Origin: Noviherbaspirillum galbum
Lineage (GTDB): Bacteria > Pseudomonadota > Gammaproteobacteria > Burkholderiales > Burkholderiaceae_D
Direction of reading: 5' to 3'
NCBI RefSeq assembly: GCF_010974945.1
Contig: NZ_JAAIVB010000065.1
Span: forward strand, 83,891-147,890
Length of the DNA stretch: 64,000 bases
In this document: piece after piece, positions 1 to 9,300 of the stretch
How the letters are laid out: each line of letters opens with the position of its first letter
Numbering within the stretch: position 1 is the first letter of the stretch
Position numbers and translations under genes: made by a program
The notes under the pieces: model-generated
What the model saw: the letters and a program-made list of their open reading frames with translations, nothing else
Database searches by the model: none
Told to the model about the DNA's origin: nothing

Positions 1-468
1 CTGCACAAATACCACATCATCCTTGGGCTGCAGCGGAATCTTGATCGCCAGCGCCTTCACCGGCCCGTTGCTGACGATCGTGCCGGCATGCGCCGTGCCC
101 TTCGGAATGATGATCAGGGTGCCCGGCTTGAATTCCTTCCGCTCGCCGCCGAGCCACATGGCGCCGCTGCCTTCGATGATGTACTGGATCTCGTCCGTCT
201 TCGGATGGATATGCTTGGCCACGTTCCCCGATTGCACCGCGATGGTGGCGTTGTCGGTGGTGACGAGCGGGCGGTTGTTCATCTCGGGATTCGGCGTGCG
301 TGCAAGATCGTCATGCTTCAGCGCCATCAGGTCGATCATTGCCGGCGCGAGCGGTGCGCCCTCGGCATGCGCGCCCGGCAGGACATGGGATAACAGGGGA
401 GAGGCCACGACCCCGGCGAGGAAGGCGCCGGCGATGGAAAAGCTGATGACAACCTTGGATTGACGCAT
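1..468 (-). CDS. Exported cupin-domain protein (3' end cut off by the window edge)
   Basis: The reading frame starts at the ATG complementary to 466-468 and stays open for 156 codons to base 1, so the C-terminus is missing. Residues 1-36 form a signal peptide with a hydrophobic core and a probable AHA cleavage site. A single cupin domain follows. Motif 1 is seen as HIHPKTDE followed by a glycine (two His and a Glu as metal ligands) and motif 2 as PKGTAH. It is therefore probably a small periplasmic metal-binding beta-barrel; the substrate is unknown. It lies 79 bases downstream of the CoA-transferase gene on the same strand and may be the last visible gene of that operon. The fold assignment is firm; any catalytic role is open. 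Confidence 0.8.
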   Translation of the reverse strand, partial: MRQSKVVISFSIAGAFLAGVVASPLLSHVLPGAHAEGAPLAPAMIDLMALKHDDLARTPNPEMNNRPLVTTDNATIAVQSGNVAKHIHPKTDEIQYIIEGSGAMWLGGERKEFKPGTLIIIPKGTAHAGTIVSNGPVKALAIKIPLQPKDDVVFVQ

Positions 469-547
469 GCTGATTCCTTTCGTTGACGAATCGGGATGAA
501 GACATCGGATGGACCGGGCCAGGGGACGGCCCGGTTCAGTGATGATT

Positions 548-1768
548 CTATACCTCTTCGATCACGCCTTCGGCGACGAACCTGTCGATCTCGGCGTCGC
601 TGAAATCGTATTCCCTGAGCAGTTCGCGCGAATGTTCGCCGAGCATCGGCGCATGGCGGGTGATGCGGGTCGGCGTGTCGGAAAAATGCACCGGGCAGCC
701 CAGCGCCTTGGTCGCGCCCGCCTGGGGATGCTCGAGGTCCACCACCATGTTGCGGGCGAGTGTCTGCGGATGGCTGAGCGCTTCGCCGATGGTATTGACC
801 GGCCCCACCGGCACGCCGGCCGCGTCGAAGGCGGCGATCCACTCGTCGCGCGTGCGCGTGCGCAGCACCGCGGCCATGTCGCCGGTGAGCGCCTGCAGGT
901 TCTGCATGCGCATGCTGTTGTCCTTGAAGCGCGGATCCTCGCGCCACTCCGGATGTCCCAGCACTTCGGCGATGCGTTCCCAGTTCGCCTGGTTGGCGCC
1001 GCCGATGTTGATCCAGCCGTCGCTCGCCTCGAAGGCCTGGTAGGGCGCGGTCAGGAGGTGCGCCGATCCGGTCGGTCCCACCGACTGGCCGGTGGCGAAA
1101 TAGATCGCCGCGTGCCAGTAGGTCTGCTGGATCGCGGCTTCCATCAGCGAGGTGTCGACGACCTGGCCTTTTCCGGTCTTGAGCTTGTGCGCGTAGGCGG
1201 CCAGGATGCCGACCACCGCGAGAATGCCGGCATTGATGTCTGCGATCGAGTTGCCGGTCTTGACCGGCGGACCGCCGGGTTCGCCGGTGATCGACATCAG
1301 GCCGGAAAAGCCTTGCGCGATGAGGTCGAAACCGCCCTTGTCGGCGTAGGGGCCGTCCCGGCCGTAGCCGGACACCGAACAATAGATCAGGCCCGGGTTG
1401 ACTTCCTTGAGAACCTCATAGCCGAGGCCGAGCTTCTCCAGGGTGCCGCGCCGGTAGTTTTCGGTCAGCACGTCCGCGTTCTTCACCATGCGCAGCAGGA
1501 TGTCGCGTCCGCTCGCATGCTTGAGGTTGAGCGCGATGCCGCGCTTGTTGCGGTTGAGGATCATGAAGGGCGCGGATACGCCGTTGACGCGCGGCTCGCG
1601 GTAGCCGCGCGAGTCGTCGCCGCCGGGCAGCTTTTCCACCTTGATGACGTCGGCGCCCATGTCGGCGAGCATCATGCCGCAGGTCGGGCCTGCCATGATC
1701 TGCGCAAGCTCGAGCACGCGCATGCCGGCCAGCGGGCCGGGGTGGGGTTCTTTCTGCGGAGTTGTCAT
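548..1768 (-). CDS. Type III (CaiB/BaiF family) CoA-transferase
   Basis: 406 aa, a normal length for family III CoA-transferases, which move CoA between carboxylic acids in the cytoplasm. The sequence opens with the family pattern RVLELAQIMAGP. It has the segment SIADINAG near residue 177, where the aspartate aligns with the catalytic Asp of formyl-CoA transferase, and KTGKGQVVDTSLMEA further on. The ATG at 1768 is preferred because the upstream open extension runs through the stop region of the preceding gene and has no family similarity. It is 32 bases downstream of the crotonase-like gene, in a probable operon with the MFS carrier and aminotransferase. It probably activates an acid imported or formed by that operon; the substrate cannot be read from sequence. 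Confidence 0.9.
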   Translation of the reverse strand: MTTPQKEPHPGPLAGMRVLELAQIMAGPTCGMMLADMGADVIKVEKLPGGDDSRGYREPRVNGVSAPFMILNRNKRGIALNLKHASGRDILLRMVKNADVLTENYRRGTLEKLGLGYEVLKEVNPGLIYCSVSGYGRDGPYADKGGFDLIAQGFSGLMSITGEPGGPPVKTGNSIADINAGILAVVGILAAYAHKLKTGKGQVVDTSLMEAAIQQTYWHAAIYFATGQSVGPTGSAHLLTAPYQAFEASDGWINIGGANQANWERIAEVLGHPEWREDPRFKDNSMRMQNLQALTGDMAAVLRTRTRDEWIAAFDAAGVPVGPVNTIGEALSHPQTLARNMVVDLEHPQAGATKALGCPVHFSDTPTRITRHAPMLGEHSRELLREYDFSDAEIDRFVAEGVIEEV

Positions 1769-1800
1769 TGTCTGTCGGTCGGAATATCGGAATGCGTGAT

Positions 1801-2577
1801 TCAGGAGCCGGTCCATTCCGGCCGTTTCTTTTCGAGGAAGGAGGTCACGCCGATCTTGAAGTCGCGGCTGCCGTAACACAGGCGCACGAGGTCGTCGCCC
1901 TCCGGCACGGATTCGGCAACGACACGCCGTATGGCTTCCTTGGATACCTTGAGCGTGACCGGCGCGAGCCTGGAAAGGTGCTTGCATATTTCCTGCACCT
2001 TGGCGTCGAGTTCATCCTGTTCGGCGAGGACGGTAACGAAGCCCGATTGGGCAGCCTCCTGCGCGGAAATCATGTCCGCCATCAGGAGCATGCGCTTGGC
2101 GCGCGCCACGCCCAGCGCCGCGACCACGCGCGCGGTGTTGGCCATGGACAGGCAGTTGCCCAGCGTGCGGGCGATCGGCAGGCCGAAGGAAGACTTCGGC
2201 GTGGCGATGCGGAAGTCGCAGGCGGCGCTGATCGCCAGTCCGCCGCCGATCGCCCAGCCGTCGATGATGGCGACGGTCGGCATGGGCAGGCGTTCGATCT
2301 GGCCTATCCTTTCATCGATGACCTTCTCATAGGCAATGCCGTCCTCGCCGCTCTGGAAGGACTGGAACTGCTCGATGTCGGTGCCGGCGACGAAGGCTTC
2401 GCCGCCCGCCCCCCGGAAGGTAACGACACGGATGTCGGCGCGGCCGGCGAGTTCGTTGCAGATGCGGCCCATTTCCTCGTACATCGCCCAGGTCATCGCG
2501 TTGCGCGCCTCGGGGCGGTCGATCAGGATGGAAGCAACGTTGTCCTGGATGGTCAGATGAACGCGGCCGGTGCTCAT
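1801..2577 (-). CDS. Crotonase-fold protein (enoyl-CoA hydratase/isomerase family)
   Basis: 258 aa, typical crotonase length. The CoA-binding and oxyanion-hole signatures are visible: RPEARNAM near residue 21, AGTDIEQF at 64-71 and GWAIGGGLA at 108-116. The two glutamates used for hydration in classical enoyl-CoA hydratases appear to be missing: the usual GGGCEL is GGGLAI and the usual PEI loop is LPIARTLG. A different crotonase reaction (isomerase, hydrolase, decarboxylase) is therefore as likely as hydration. The start at 2577 was chosen because the longer open frame upstream translates the palindromic repeat region. It sits between the MFS gene and the CoA-transferase, suggesting it acts on the CoA ester made by the latter. 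Confidence 0.85.
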   Translation of the reverse strand: MSTGRVHLTIQDNVASILIDRPEARNAMTWAMYEEMGRICNELAGRADIRVVTFRGAGGEAFVAGTDIEQFQSFQSGEDGIAYEKVIDERIGQIERLPMPTVAIIDGWAIGGGLAISAACDFRIATPKSSFGLPIARTLGNCLSMANTARVVAALGVARAKRMLLMADMISAQEAAQSGFVTVLAEQDELDAKVQEICKHLSRLAPVTLKVSKEAIRRVVAESVPEGDDLVRLCYGSRDFKIGVTSFLEKKRPEWTGS

Positions 2578-2631
2578 TGGGAGGTCCTGGTGAAAGTCAT
2601 TGGTGGGAAGAGAGTCGTTATCGTCGCCTTT

Positions 2632-2710
2632 GTCATTCCCGCGAAGGCGGGAATCCCGTTTCGGTCGTCCGGAGAAGCGCGCAATGGGATCCCCGCCTGC
2701 GCGGGGATGA
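2632..2710. repeat. Paired REP-like palindromic repeat
   Basis: Two units lie head to head. The first (2632-2656) reads GTCATTCCCGCG-AAGG-CGGGAATCC; the second (2687-2710) has arms ATCCCCGC / GCGGGGAT. About 30 bases separate them. The same unit type recurs near 37663, 40483, 48522 and 48848, always between genes, so this is a dispersed palindromic element. It probably forms hairpins in the transcript between the MFS and crotonase genes. Confidence 0.8.
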
Positions 2711-2752
2711 TAGAAGCAAGCGGGGATGATGTTGTTAGTCGAATGCGCAGCT

Positions 2753-2786
2753 TGGCGCCCGGGATGCCTAAGCATCCCGGGCGCCA
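2753..2786 (-). terminator. Long perfect hairpin after the MFS gene
   Basis: Arms GGCGCCCGGGATGC (2754-2767) and GCATCCCGGGCGCC (2772-2785) pair perfectly around a CTAA loop, with one more T-A pair outside. It starts 9 bases past the MFS stop codon on the minus strand. No U-run follows, so it may act as an mRNA-stabilising 3' end or a weak or factor-dependent terminator rather than a classical one. Confidence 0.6.
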
Positions 2787-2794
2787 TTCCATCA

Positions 2795-4075
2795 TCAGGC
2801 CGAAGCCGGCCGGGGCTGCAGGGGTGCATGCAGCGTTTCATCGAACTTCTTGTCCGGACGCATGGCGAAGGCGACGATAGAGCCGAGCACCATCAGCGCC
2901 ATCGATACGATGAAGGGCAGCTCCCAGTTGCCGGTCTTGTCGATCAGCAGTCCGCCGACCACCGGGCTGAGGATCGCGGCCAGCGCGGAACCGGTATTCA
3001 TCATGCCGCTCGCGGTGCCCGAGAATTTAGGCGCGATGTCCATCGGGATGGACCACATCGGGCCGATGGTGAATTCGATAAAGAAGAAGCCGAGGCTCAG
3101 GCAGATCGCCGAGATCACCAGGTCGTGCACGAACATCAGCGGAACCAGCGAGGCCAGGGTCAGCAGCATGCAGATCACCACGAGGTTGCGGCGGGCGGTG
3201 TTGAGGCTGCCGGTCTTCTTCAGCAGGTGGTCGGACACGATGCCGCCGAGCGCATCGCCGATCACGCCGGCGAAGAAGACGCCTGCGGAAAAGATCGCCG
3301 ACTTCTTGAGGTCCAGGTTGTAGCTGTGCAGGAAGTACTGCGGAATCCAGCTCAGGAACAGCCACAAAATCCAGCCGTAGCAGAAGTAGGTGATCGTCAC
3401 GGGCATCATGCGCTTGAACAGCGGCATCCATGGCACCTTGGGACGGTCCTTGAAATGGCCGTATTCAGGCAGCTTGGCCAGCTCTTCCTTCGTGATGTTC
3501 GGATGGTCCGCCGGGTTGTCGCGGAATGCCCATGCCCACCATGCCACCCAGACCAGGCTCACACATCCGAGGACGACGAAGGACCCGCGCCAGCTGGTGG
3601 AGGCGATCAGGGCCACGACCAGCGGCGGAGTGACGGCATTGCCGACGCGGGCGAACGCGTGGGTGATGCCTTGCGCAAAGCCGCGCTTGTCGGGCGAGGT
3701 CCAGTTGGCCATGGCGCGCGTCGCGGTCGGGAAGGTCGCGCCTTCGCCGAGGCCGAGCAGCATGCGGGCGACGATCAGCGAGGCGAAGCCGCCGACCAGG
3801 CCGGTCAGGATGGTCGAGCCGGCCCAGATGATGGCGCAGACGGTCAGCGTCTTGCGCGGACCATACTTGTCGCCCAGCCAGCCGCCGATGATCTGGAACA
3901 CGAGGTAGGGATAGGCGAACGCCGAGAAGACGAATCCGAGCTGGGTCTTGCTCAGGCCGAATTCCTTGCCGAAGTCCGCCGCGGCGGTGCTGACGTTGAC
4001 GCGGTCAACATAGGTGATGAAATACATGACGCACAGCAGGATTAGCACGTGCGTGGTCGCGCGAGTGAGTTTCAC
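2795..4075 (-). CDS. MFS transporter, anion:cation symporter (ACS) type
   Basis: 426 aa with about twelve hydrophobic segments, an inner-membrane carrier. The MFS motif A is seen as GGWLGDKYGPRK at residues 64-75, between helices 2 and 3. A long hydrophilic loop with DNPADHPNITKEEL separates the two six-helix halves, a pattern common in the hexuronate/glucarate/phthalate (ACS) branch, which imports organic acids with protons. It lies 39 bases downstream of the aminotransferase gene, in the operon controlled by the divergent GntR regulator. It probably imports the acid or hydroxy/amino acid that the neighbouring enzymes degrade; the exact substrate is unknown. Confidence 0.9.
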   Translation of the reverse strand: MKLTRATTHVLILLCVMYFITYVDRVNVSTAAADFGKEFGLSKTQLGFVFSAFAYPYLVFQIIGGWLGDKYGPRKTLTVCAIIWAGSTILTGLVGGFASLIVARMLLGLGEGATFPTATRAMANWTSPDKRGFAQGITHAFARVGNAVTPPLVVALIASTSWRGSFVVLGCVSLVWVAWWAWAFRDNPADHPNITKEELAKLPEYGHFKDRPKVPWMPLFKRMMPVTITYFCYGWILWLFLSWIPQYFLHSYNLDLKKSAIFSAGVFFAGVIGDALGGIVSDHLLKKTGSLNTARRNLVVICMLLTLASLVPLMFVHDLVISAICLSLGFFFIEFTIGPMWSIPMDIAPKFSGTASGMMNTGSALAAILSPVVGGLLIDKTGNWELPFIVSMALMVLGSIVAFAMRPDKKFDETLHAPLQPRPASA

Positions 4076-4114
4076 GTTGTCTCCTCAATGGAAAGATATG
4101 CTTGCCGGCCCTCT

Positions 4115-5341
4115 TCAGGCAGCCTTGGCGAGCTTTTCGTTGTTGCCTGCGGTTGCCGTCAAGTGTTTCATTGCCGCCAGCACGCCGCCTTTCTGGTGCG
4201 GTACGCCGGCCACTTCGAATCCCATTTCCACGCCGGCCAGCGTGCCCATCAGGGTCAGGTCGTTGAAGTCGCCGAGATGGCCGATGCGGAATACCCAGCC
4301 GGACAGCTTGGTCAGGCCCTGGCCGAGCGACATGTTGAAGTTCTCGAGCACCGCCTTGCGGAAGGCGTCGGCGTTGTAGTGCTGGCCGGAGGCATCCCTG
4401 GGCATGACCACCGCGGTCAGCACGCCGCTGTACTCGGCCGGGTTCTGGCAAAGGATCTCCATGCCCCAGGCTTTCACCGCCTCGCGCGTGGCGGCGGCAT
4501 GGCGCTGGTGGCGGGCGAAGACGTTCTGCAATCCTTCTTCCGCCAGCATGTCGCAGGCTTCGGACAGACCGTAGAGCAGGTTGGTCGCCGGGGTGTAAGG
4601 CCAGAAGCCGTTCTTGTTCGCTTCCAGGATCTCGCCCCAGCCCCAGTACGCCTTGGACAGGCCGGCCCGCTGGGATGCCGCGATCGCCTTGTCGGACACG
4701 GCGTTGAACGACAGGCCGGGCGGCAGCATCAAGCCTTTCTGCGAACCGCTGACGGTGACATCCACGCCCCATTCGTCATGGCGGTAATCAATCGAGCCGA
4801 GCGAGGAAATGGTGTCGACCAGCAGCAGGGCGGGGTGGTTCGCCTTGTCGATCGCGCGCCGGACCGCGGGGATGTCGGAGGTGACGCCAGTCGAGGTTTC
4901 GTTGTGCACCACGCACACCGCCTTGATCTTGTGTTCCTTGTCTTCCGCCAGGCGCGCCTCGATCTGGGCGGCATCCGCGCCGCGTCGCCAGTCGCCGCCG
5001 AGGAATTCCGCGTTCAGGCCCAGCTTGTCCGCCATCTTCTTCCATAGGGTGGCGAAGTGGCCGGTCTCGACCATCAATACGGTGTCGCCGGGCGACAAGG
5101 TGTTGACGAGCGCGGCTTCCCAGGCGCCGGTGCCGGATGCCGGATAGATCACGACCGGGTTCGCGGTCTGGAAAATCGTCTTGATGTCGGCGAGTACCTT
5201 TTTGCCGAGCGCCTGGAATTCTGGTCCGCGATGGTCAATCGTCGGATAATCCATGGCGCGCAGGATGCGATCGGGAACGGTGGACGGACCCGGGATCTGC
5301 AGAAAGTGGCGGCCGGCGGGATGGGAGTTGAGTTTTACCAT
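4115..5341 (-). CDS. Class V PLP aminotransferase (alanine/serine-glyoxylate type)
   Basis: 408 aa cytoplasmic enzyme of the alanine-glyoxylate / serine-glyoxylate aminotransferase group. It opens with QIPGPSTVPDRILRAM, contains PASGTGAWEAAL near residue 67 (cofactor phosphate contact), VDTISSLGS near 175 (Asp176 for the pyridine nitrogen), and SGSQKGLMLPPG with Lys202 as the Schiff-base lysine. The start at 5341 matches the family N-terminus; the extension to 5410 translates the operator/promoter and is rejected. It is the first gene of a leftward operon with an MFS carrier, a crotonase-like protein and a CoA-transferase. It may make or consume glyoxylate/pyruvate in degradation of an amino acid; donor and acceptor are unknown. 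Confidence 0.88.
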   Translation of the reverse strand: MVKLNSHPAGRHFLQIPGPSTVPDRILRAMDYPTIDHRGPEFQALGKKVLADIKTIFQTANPVVIYPASGTGAWEAALVNTLSPGDTVLMVETGHFATLWKKMADKLGLNAEFLGGDWRRGADAAQIEARLAEDKEHKIKAVCVVHNETSTGVTSDIPAVRRAIDKANHPALLLVDTISSLGSIDYRHDEWGVDVTVSGSQKGLMLPPGLSFNAVSDKAIAASQRAGLSKAYWGWGEILEANKNGFWPYTPATNLLYGLSEACDMLAEEGLQNVFARHQRHAAATREAVKAWGMEILCQNPAEYSGVLTAVVMPRDASGQHYNADAFRKAVLENFNMSLGQGLTKLSGWVFRIGHLGDFNDLTLMGTLAGVEMGFEVAGVPHQKGGVLAAMKHLTATAGNNEKLAKAA

Positions 5342-5380
5342 GTTCGGGCAGGTAGTTGGGTGGACGGGAAGAAAAAGCAT

Positions 5381-5415
5381 TTTGCATACAATATACCAAA
5401 CCATCGTCATGTCAA
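5381..5415 (-). promoter_or_regulatory. Promoter and overlapping operator for the aminotransferase operon
   Basis: On the minus strand a perfect -35 TTGACA (5415-5410) is followed after 16 bases by -10 TATTGT (5393-5388). The -10 lies inside an imperfect palindrome, GCATA-CAA-TATAC on the plus strand (5384-5396), flanked by TTT and CAAA. The same element, as GTATA-CAA-TATAC, overlaps the promoter of the divergent GntR gene. Repression by that regulator is a straightforward inference. Confidence 0.7.
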
Positions 5416-5531
5416 GTATTTGCAGTCCCGGAAATGGAAATTCGGCAGTTTCGCGCGGATTTCACGCCGAATTTCGCCCTTAGAATGGCATTGCGGCAAG
5501 GCTGCATGTTGCCGGCCTGTGTTCTGCCCGG

Positions 5532-5565
5532 TTGAGTCAATCTAAAACTTTGGTATACAATATAC
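5532..5565 (+). promoter_or_regulatory. Promoter and perfect operator of the GntR gene
   Basis: TTGAGT (5532-5537), a 16-base spacer and TATACA (5554-5559) form a plausible sigma70 promoter. The -10 lies inside the perfect palindrome GTATA-CAA-TATAC (5553-5565). The ATG begins at 5572, so a transcript starting around 5566-5568 would have almost no leader. This points to tight autorepression and leaderless or near-leaderless translation. Confidence 0.65.
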
Positions 5566-5571
5566 GAAATC

Positions 5572-6291
5572 ATGGACAGCCCAGTTAACTCCTCCTCGCC
5601 CATTCCCAAGATCGACCGCCAGGGCCTGTCGGCCGCGGTGACTTCCCGCCTGCGGGACATGATCGTGGAAGGCACGCTTGCCGCCGGCACCCGGCTCAAC
5701 GAGCGAATGCTTTGCGAGCAGCTGAACGTGTCGCGCACGCCCTTGCGCGAGGCGTTCAAGACGCTCGCGGTGGAGGGCCTGATCGTGCTGCAGCCCAACC
5801 GGGGCGCGGTGGTGGCGCAGATGTCCATCGTCGAGATCGAGCAGACCTTCGAGGTCATGGCGGCGCTGGAGGCCTTGTCGGGCGAACTTGCCTGCGCGCG
5901 CGCCACCGACGGGGAAATCGCGGAAATCAAGGCCCTGCATTTCGAGATGCTGGCCGCCCATACCCGGCGCGACCTGCCGTCCTACTACAAGCTCAACCAC
6001 GCGATCCACGATCGCATCAATGCCGCCGCGCGCAATCCCGTGCTGACGGATACCTACCTGCAGATGAATTCGCGCATCCAGAGCCTGCGCTTCCGGTCCA
6101 ACTTCAACCAGGACAAGTGGGACGCCGCCGTCAAGGAACACGGCGCGATGCTGGAGGCACTGGAAAGGCGCGACGCGCGGGCCCTGCGCGAGGTGCTGCA
6201 GCAGCATCTGCACAACAAGCGCGACGCCGTCATCGCCGTGATGCGCGAGGCGCAGGAAACCCTGCGGGCGGCCCCGCCTGATTCCCCTTAG
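5572..6291 (+). CDS. GntR family regulator with FCD ligand domain
   Basis: 239 aa. Residues about 17-83 form the winged helix-turn-helix, with MLCEQLNVSRTPLREAFKTL as the recognition region. Residues about 95-225 are the all-helical FCD effector domain with its usual metal-ligand residues (an Asp/His-rich pattern such as NHAIHDRI and KEHGAMLEAL). No Shine-Dalgarno precedes the ATG; instead a perfect operator ends 6 bases before it. It is divergent from the aminotransferase operon and 12 bases upstream of the YdiJ-like gene, so it probably represses both sides and is relieved by a pathway acid. Confidence 0.92.
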   Translation: MDSPVNSSSPIPKIDRQGLSAAVTSRLRDMIVEGTLAAGTRLNERMLCEQLNVSRTPLREAFKTLAVEGLIVLQPNRGAVVAQMSIVEIEQTFEVMAALEALSGELACARATDGEIAEIKALHFEMLAAHTRRDLPSYYKLNHAIHDRINAAARNPVLTDTYLQMNSRIQSLRFRSNFNQDKWDAAVKEHGAMLEALERRDARALREVLQQHLHNKRDAVIAVMREAQETLRAAPPDSP

Positions 6292-6303
6292 GAGAACTTC
6301 AAG

Positions 6304-9300
6304 ATGAACGCTTCGGTCCCTTCCAACGTCCTGCTTTCCGCCGACGTGCAATCGCGGCTGGACAACCAGCAGCTGGCGGCGAGGCTGGCGAAGGAGACCG
6401 CGGGCGAAGTCTTGTTCGACCGCCTGTCGCGCGGGCGCTATTCGACCGATGCATCGATCTACCAGATCGAACCGGTCGGCGTATTCGTGCCCCGCACTGA
6501 AGACGATGTCGCCACGGCGATGGCCATCGCGCGCGACGCGCGCGTGCCGGTGCTGCCGCGCGGCGCAGGCACCAGCCAGTGCGGCCAGACGGTGGGCGCT
6601 GCGCTGGTGATCGACAACAGCAAGTACCTCAAGAAGGTCGTCGACTTCGACAAGGAAGCGATGACCGTCACCGTGCAGCCCGGCATCGTGCTCGACCACC
6701 TGAACGCCTGGCTCAAGCCCAATGGCCTGTGGTTCCCGGTGGATGTATCGACCGCGGCGCAGTGCACGATCGGCGGCATGGCAGGCAACAACTCATGCGG
6801 TTCGCGCAGCCTCCACTACGGCAACATGGTGCACAACGTCCTCGCCATCGATGCCTGGCTGTCCGATGGCACCGGCGCCCGCTTCGAATCTCTCGACGCG
6901 ATGCGCGCCGGCGCGTCGGGACGCATGCGCGGACTCATCGACACCATCGCTGCCATCGCCGGACGGGAACATGAGGAAATCGCGGCACGCTACCCGCGCG
7001 TGCTGCGCCGGGTCGGCGGCTACAACCTCGACGTATTCCATCCGCAATCGGAGCGGCCGTACACCGCCGACGGCAGCGTCAACCTCGCCCACCTGCTGGT
7101 CGGCTCCGAAGGCACGCTCGCCTATTCGCGCCAGGTGACGCTGAAGCTGGCGCCGCTGCCCAAGTCCAAGGCGCTCGGCATCGTCAACTTCACGAACTTC
7201 AACAAGGCGATGGACAGCACGCGGCACATCGTCAGGCTGCGGCCGGTCGCTGTCGAACTGGTGGACCGCACCATGATCGAACTCGCGCGCGGCAACCCGG
7301 CGTTTCGCCAGACGATCGAGAAGGCCTTGATCGGTTCGCCGGACGCCATCTTGCTGGTGGAGTTCGCCGGCGAAGACAAGGCGGAGCAGGTGCGCAAGCT
7401 GAAGGACCTGGTCGCGCTCATGGGCGACCTCGGCCTGCCGGGCACGGTGGTCGAAATGCCCGACGAAAAGGAACAGAAGGAATTGTGGGAAGTCCGCAAG
7501 GCCGGGCTGAACATCATGATGAGCCTGAAGGGCGACGGCAAGCCCGTTTCCTTCATCGAAGACTGCGCGGTGCCGCTGGAGCACCTCGCCGAGTACACCG
7601 ACCGCCTCACCGAAGTCTTCGCCAGGCATGGCACCCGCGGCACCTGGTACGCCCATGCGTCCGTCGGCACGCTGCACGTGCGGCCCATCCTCGACATGCG
7701 CCGCGACGGCAGCGCCAAGATGCGCGCCATTGCGGAAGAGGCCGGTGCGCTCGTGCGCAAGTACAAGGGCGCCTTCTCCGGAGAACATGGCGACGGCCTC
7801 GTGCGCAGCGAATGGGTGGACTGGCAGTTCGGCGAACGCATGATGAATGCCTTCCGCGAGATCAAGGATGCCTTCGATCCGCAGGGACTCATGAATCCCG
7901 GCAAGATCGTGCGCGCCACCAAAATGGACGATGCCTCCCTCTACCGCTTCAAGCCGGGCTATGCCGAGCTTCCATTGAAGACTGCGCTCGACTGGTCGGC
8001 ATGGAACGTGAAGGCCGATCCCGTAACCGAGCAGGTCAGCGCGCCCGGCACCGGCGGCGATGCCACCGGCGGCTTCGCCAAGGCGATCGAGATGTGCAAC
8101 AACAATGGTCATTGCCGCAAGTTCGACGGCGGCACGATGTGCCCGAGCTACCGCGTCACCAAGGACGAGCAGCACCTGACCCGGGGTCGCGCCAACTCGC
8201 TGCGCCTCGCGGTCTCCGGCCAGCTCGGCCCCGATGCCTTCACCTCCGATGCCCTGTACGACACCATGGACCTGTGCGTCGGCTGCAAGGGATGCAAGCG
8301 CGACTGCCCGACCGGCATCGACATGGCGCGCATGAAGACGGAATTCCTGTACCACTACCGGCGCAAGCACGGCATGCGACTCAAGGACAGGCTGGTGGCC
8401 GGGCTGCCGCGCTACGCGCCGCTGGCCTCGCGTCTCGCGCCGCTGTTCAACCTGCGCGATGCGATCCCCGGCGTCGCCGGCCTGACTGAAAAATGGCTGG
8501 GCTTCAGCGCCAGGCGCAAGCTTCCCCAATGGCGCACCGACACCTTCTTGTCACGCGCCAAGGCCGCGCAGCCAACCCGAGGCGTGGCCGAGGCAGGCGA
8601 GGTAGTCTTGTTCGCCGATACCTTCAACAATTACTTCGAAGCCGAAAACGCGCATGCCGCGCTGCGCGTGCTGGAGGCGGCGGGTTACCGCGTGCACCTG
8701 GCGCGGGCGGCGGGGGAGTCGCGTCCGCTGTGCTGCGGCCGCACCTATCTTGCGGCGGGCCAGGTCGACGAGGCGAAGCAGGAGGCACGCCGCACCCTCG
8801 ATGCCTTACTGCCCTTCGTCCGGCGCGGCGTGCCGGTAGTCGGGCTCGAACCTTCCTGCCTGCTGACGATGCGCGATGAATTCCTCGCCTACGGCTTCGG
8901 CGAAGAGGCCAGGGCACTGTCGGAATCCGCACTACTTTTCGAGGAATTCCTGGCGCGCGAAGCCAGGGCCGGCAAGCTGAAGCTCGCGCTCAAGGCCTTG
9001 CCGCAATCGACCGCGCTGCTGCACGGCCATTGCCACCAGAAGGCCTTCGACGCGGTGAAGCCGGTGCAGGTGGTGCTCGGCCTCATTCCCGGCCTGCAGG
9101 TCAAGCTGATCGAAAGCAGCTGCTGCGGCATGGCGGGAAGCTTCGGCTATGAGGCGAAGCATTACGATGTGTCGATGAAGATGGCGGAACAGTCCCTGCT
9201 GCCAGCCGTCCGCGAAGCCGGCACGAACGCGCTGATCGTGGCCGACGGCACGAGCTGCCGCCACCAGATTGCCGATGGCGCGCAGCGCGAAGCCGTCCAC

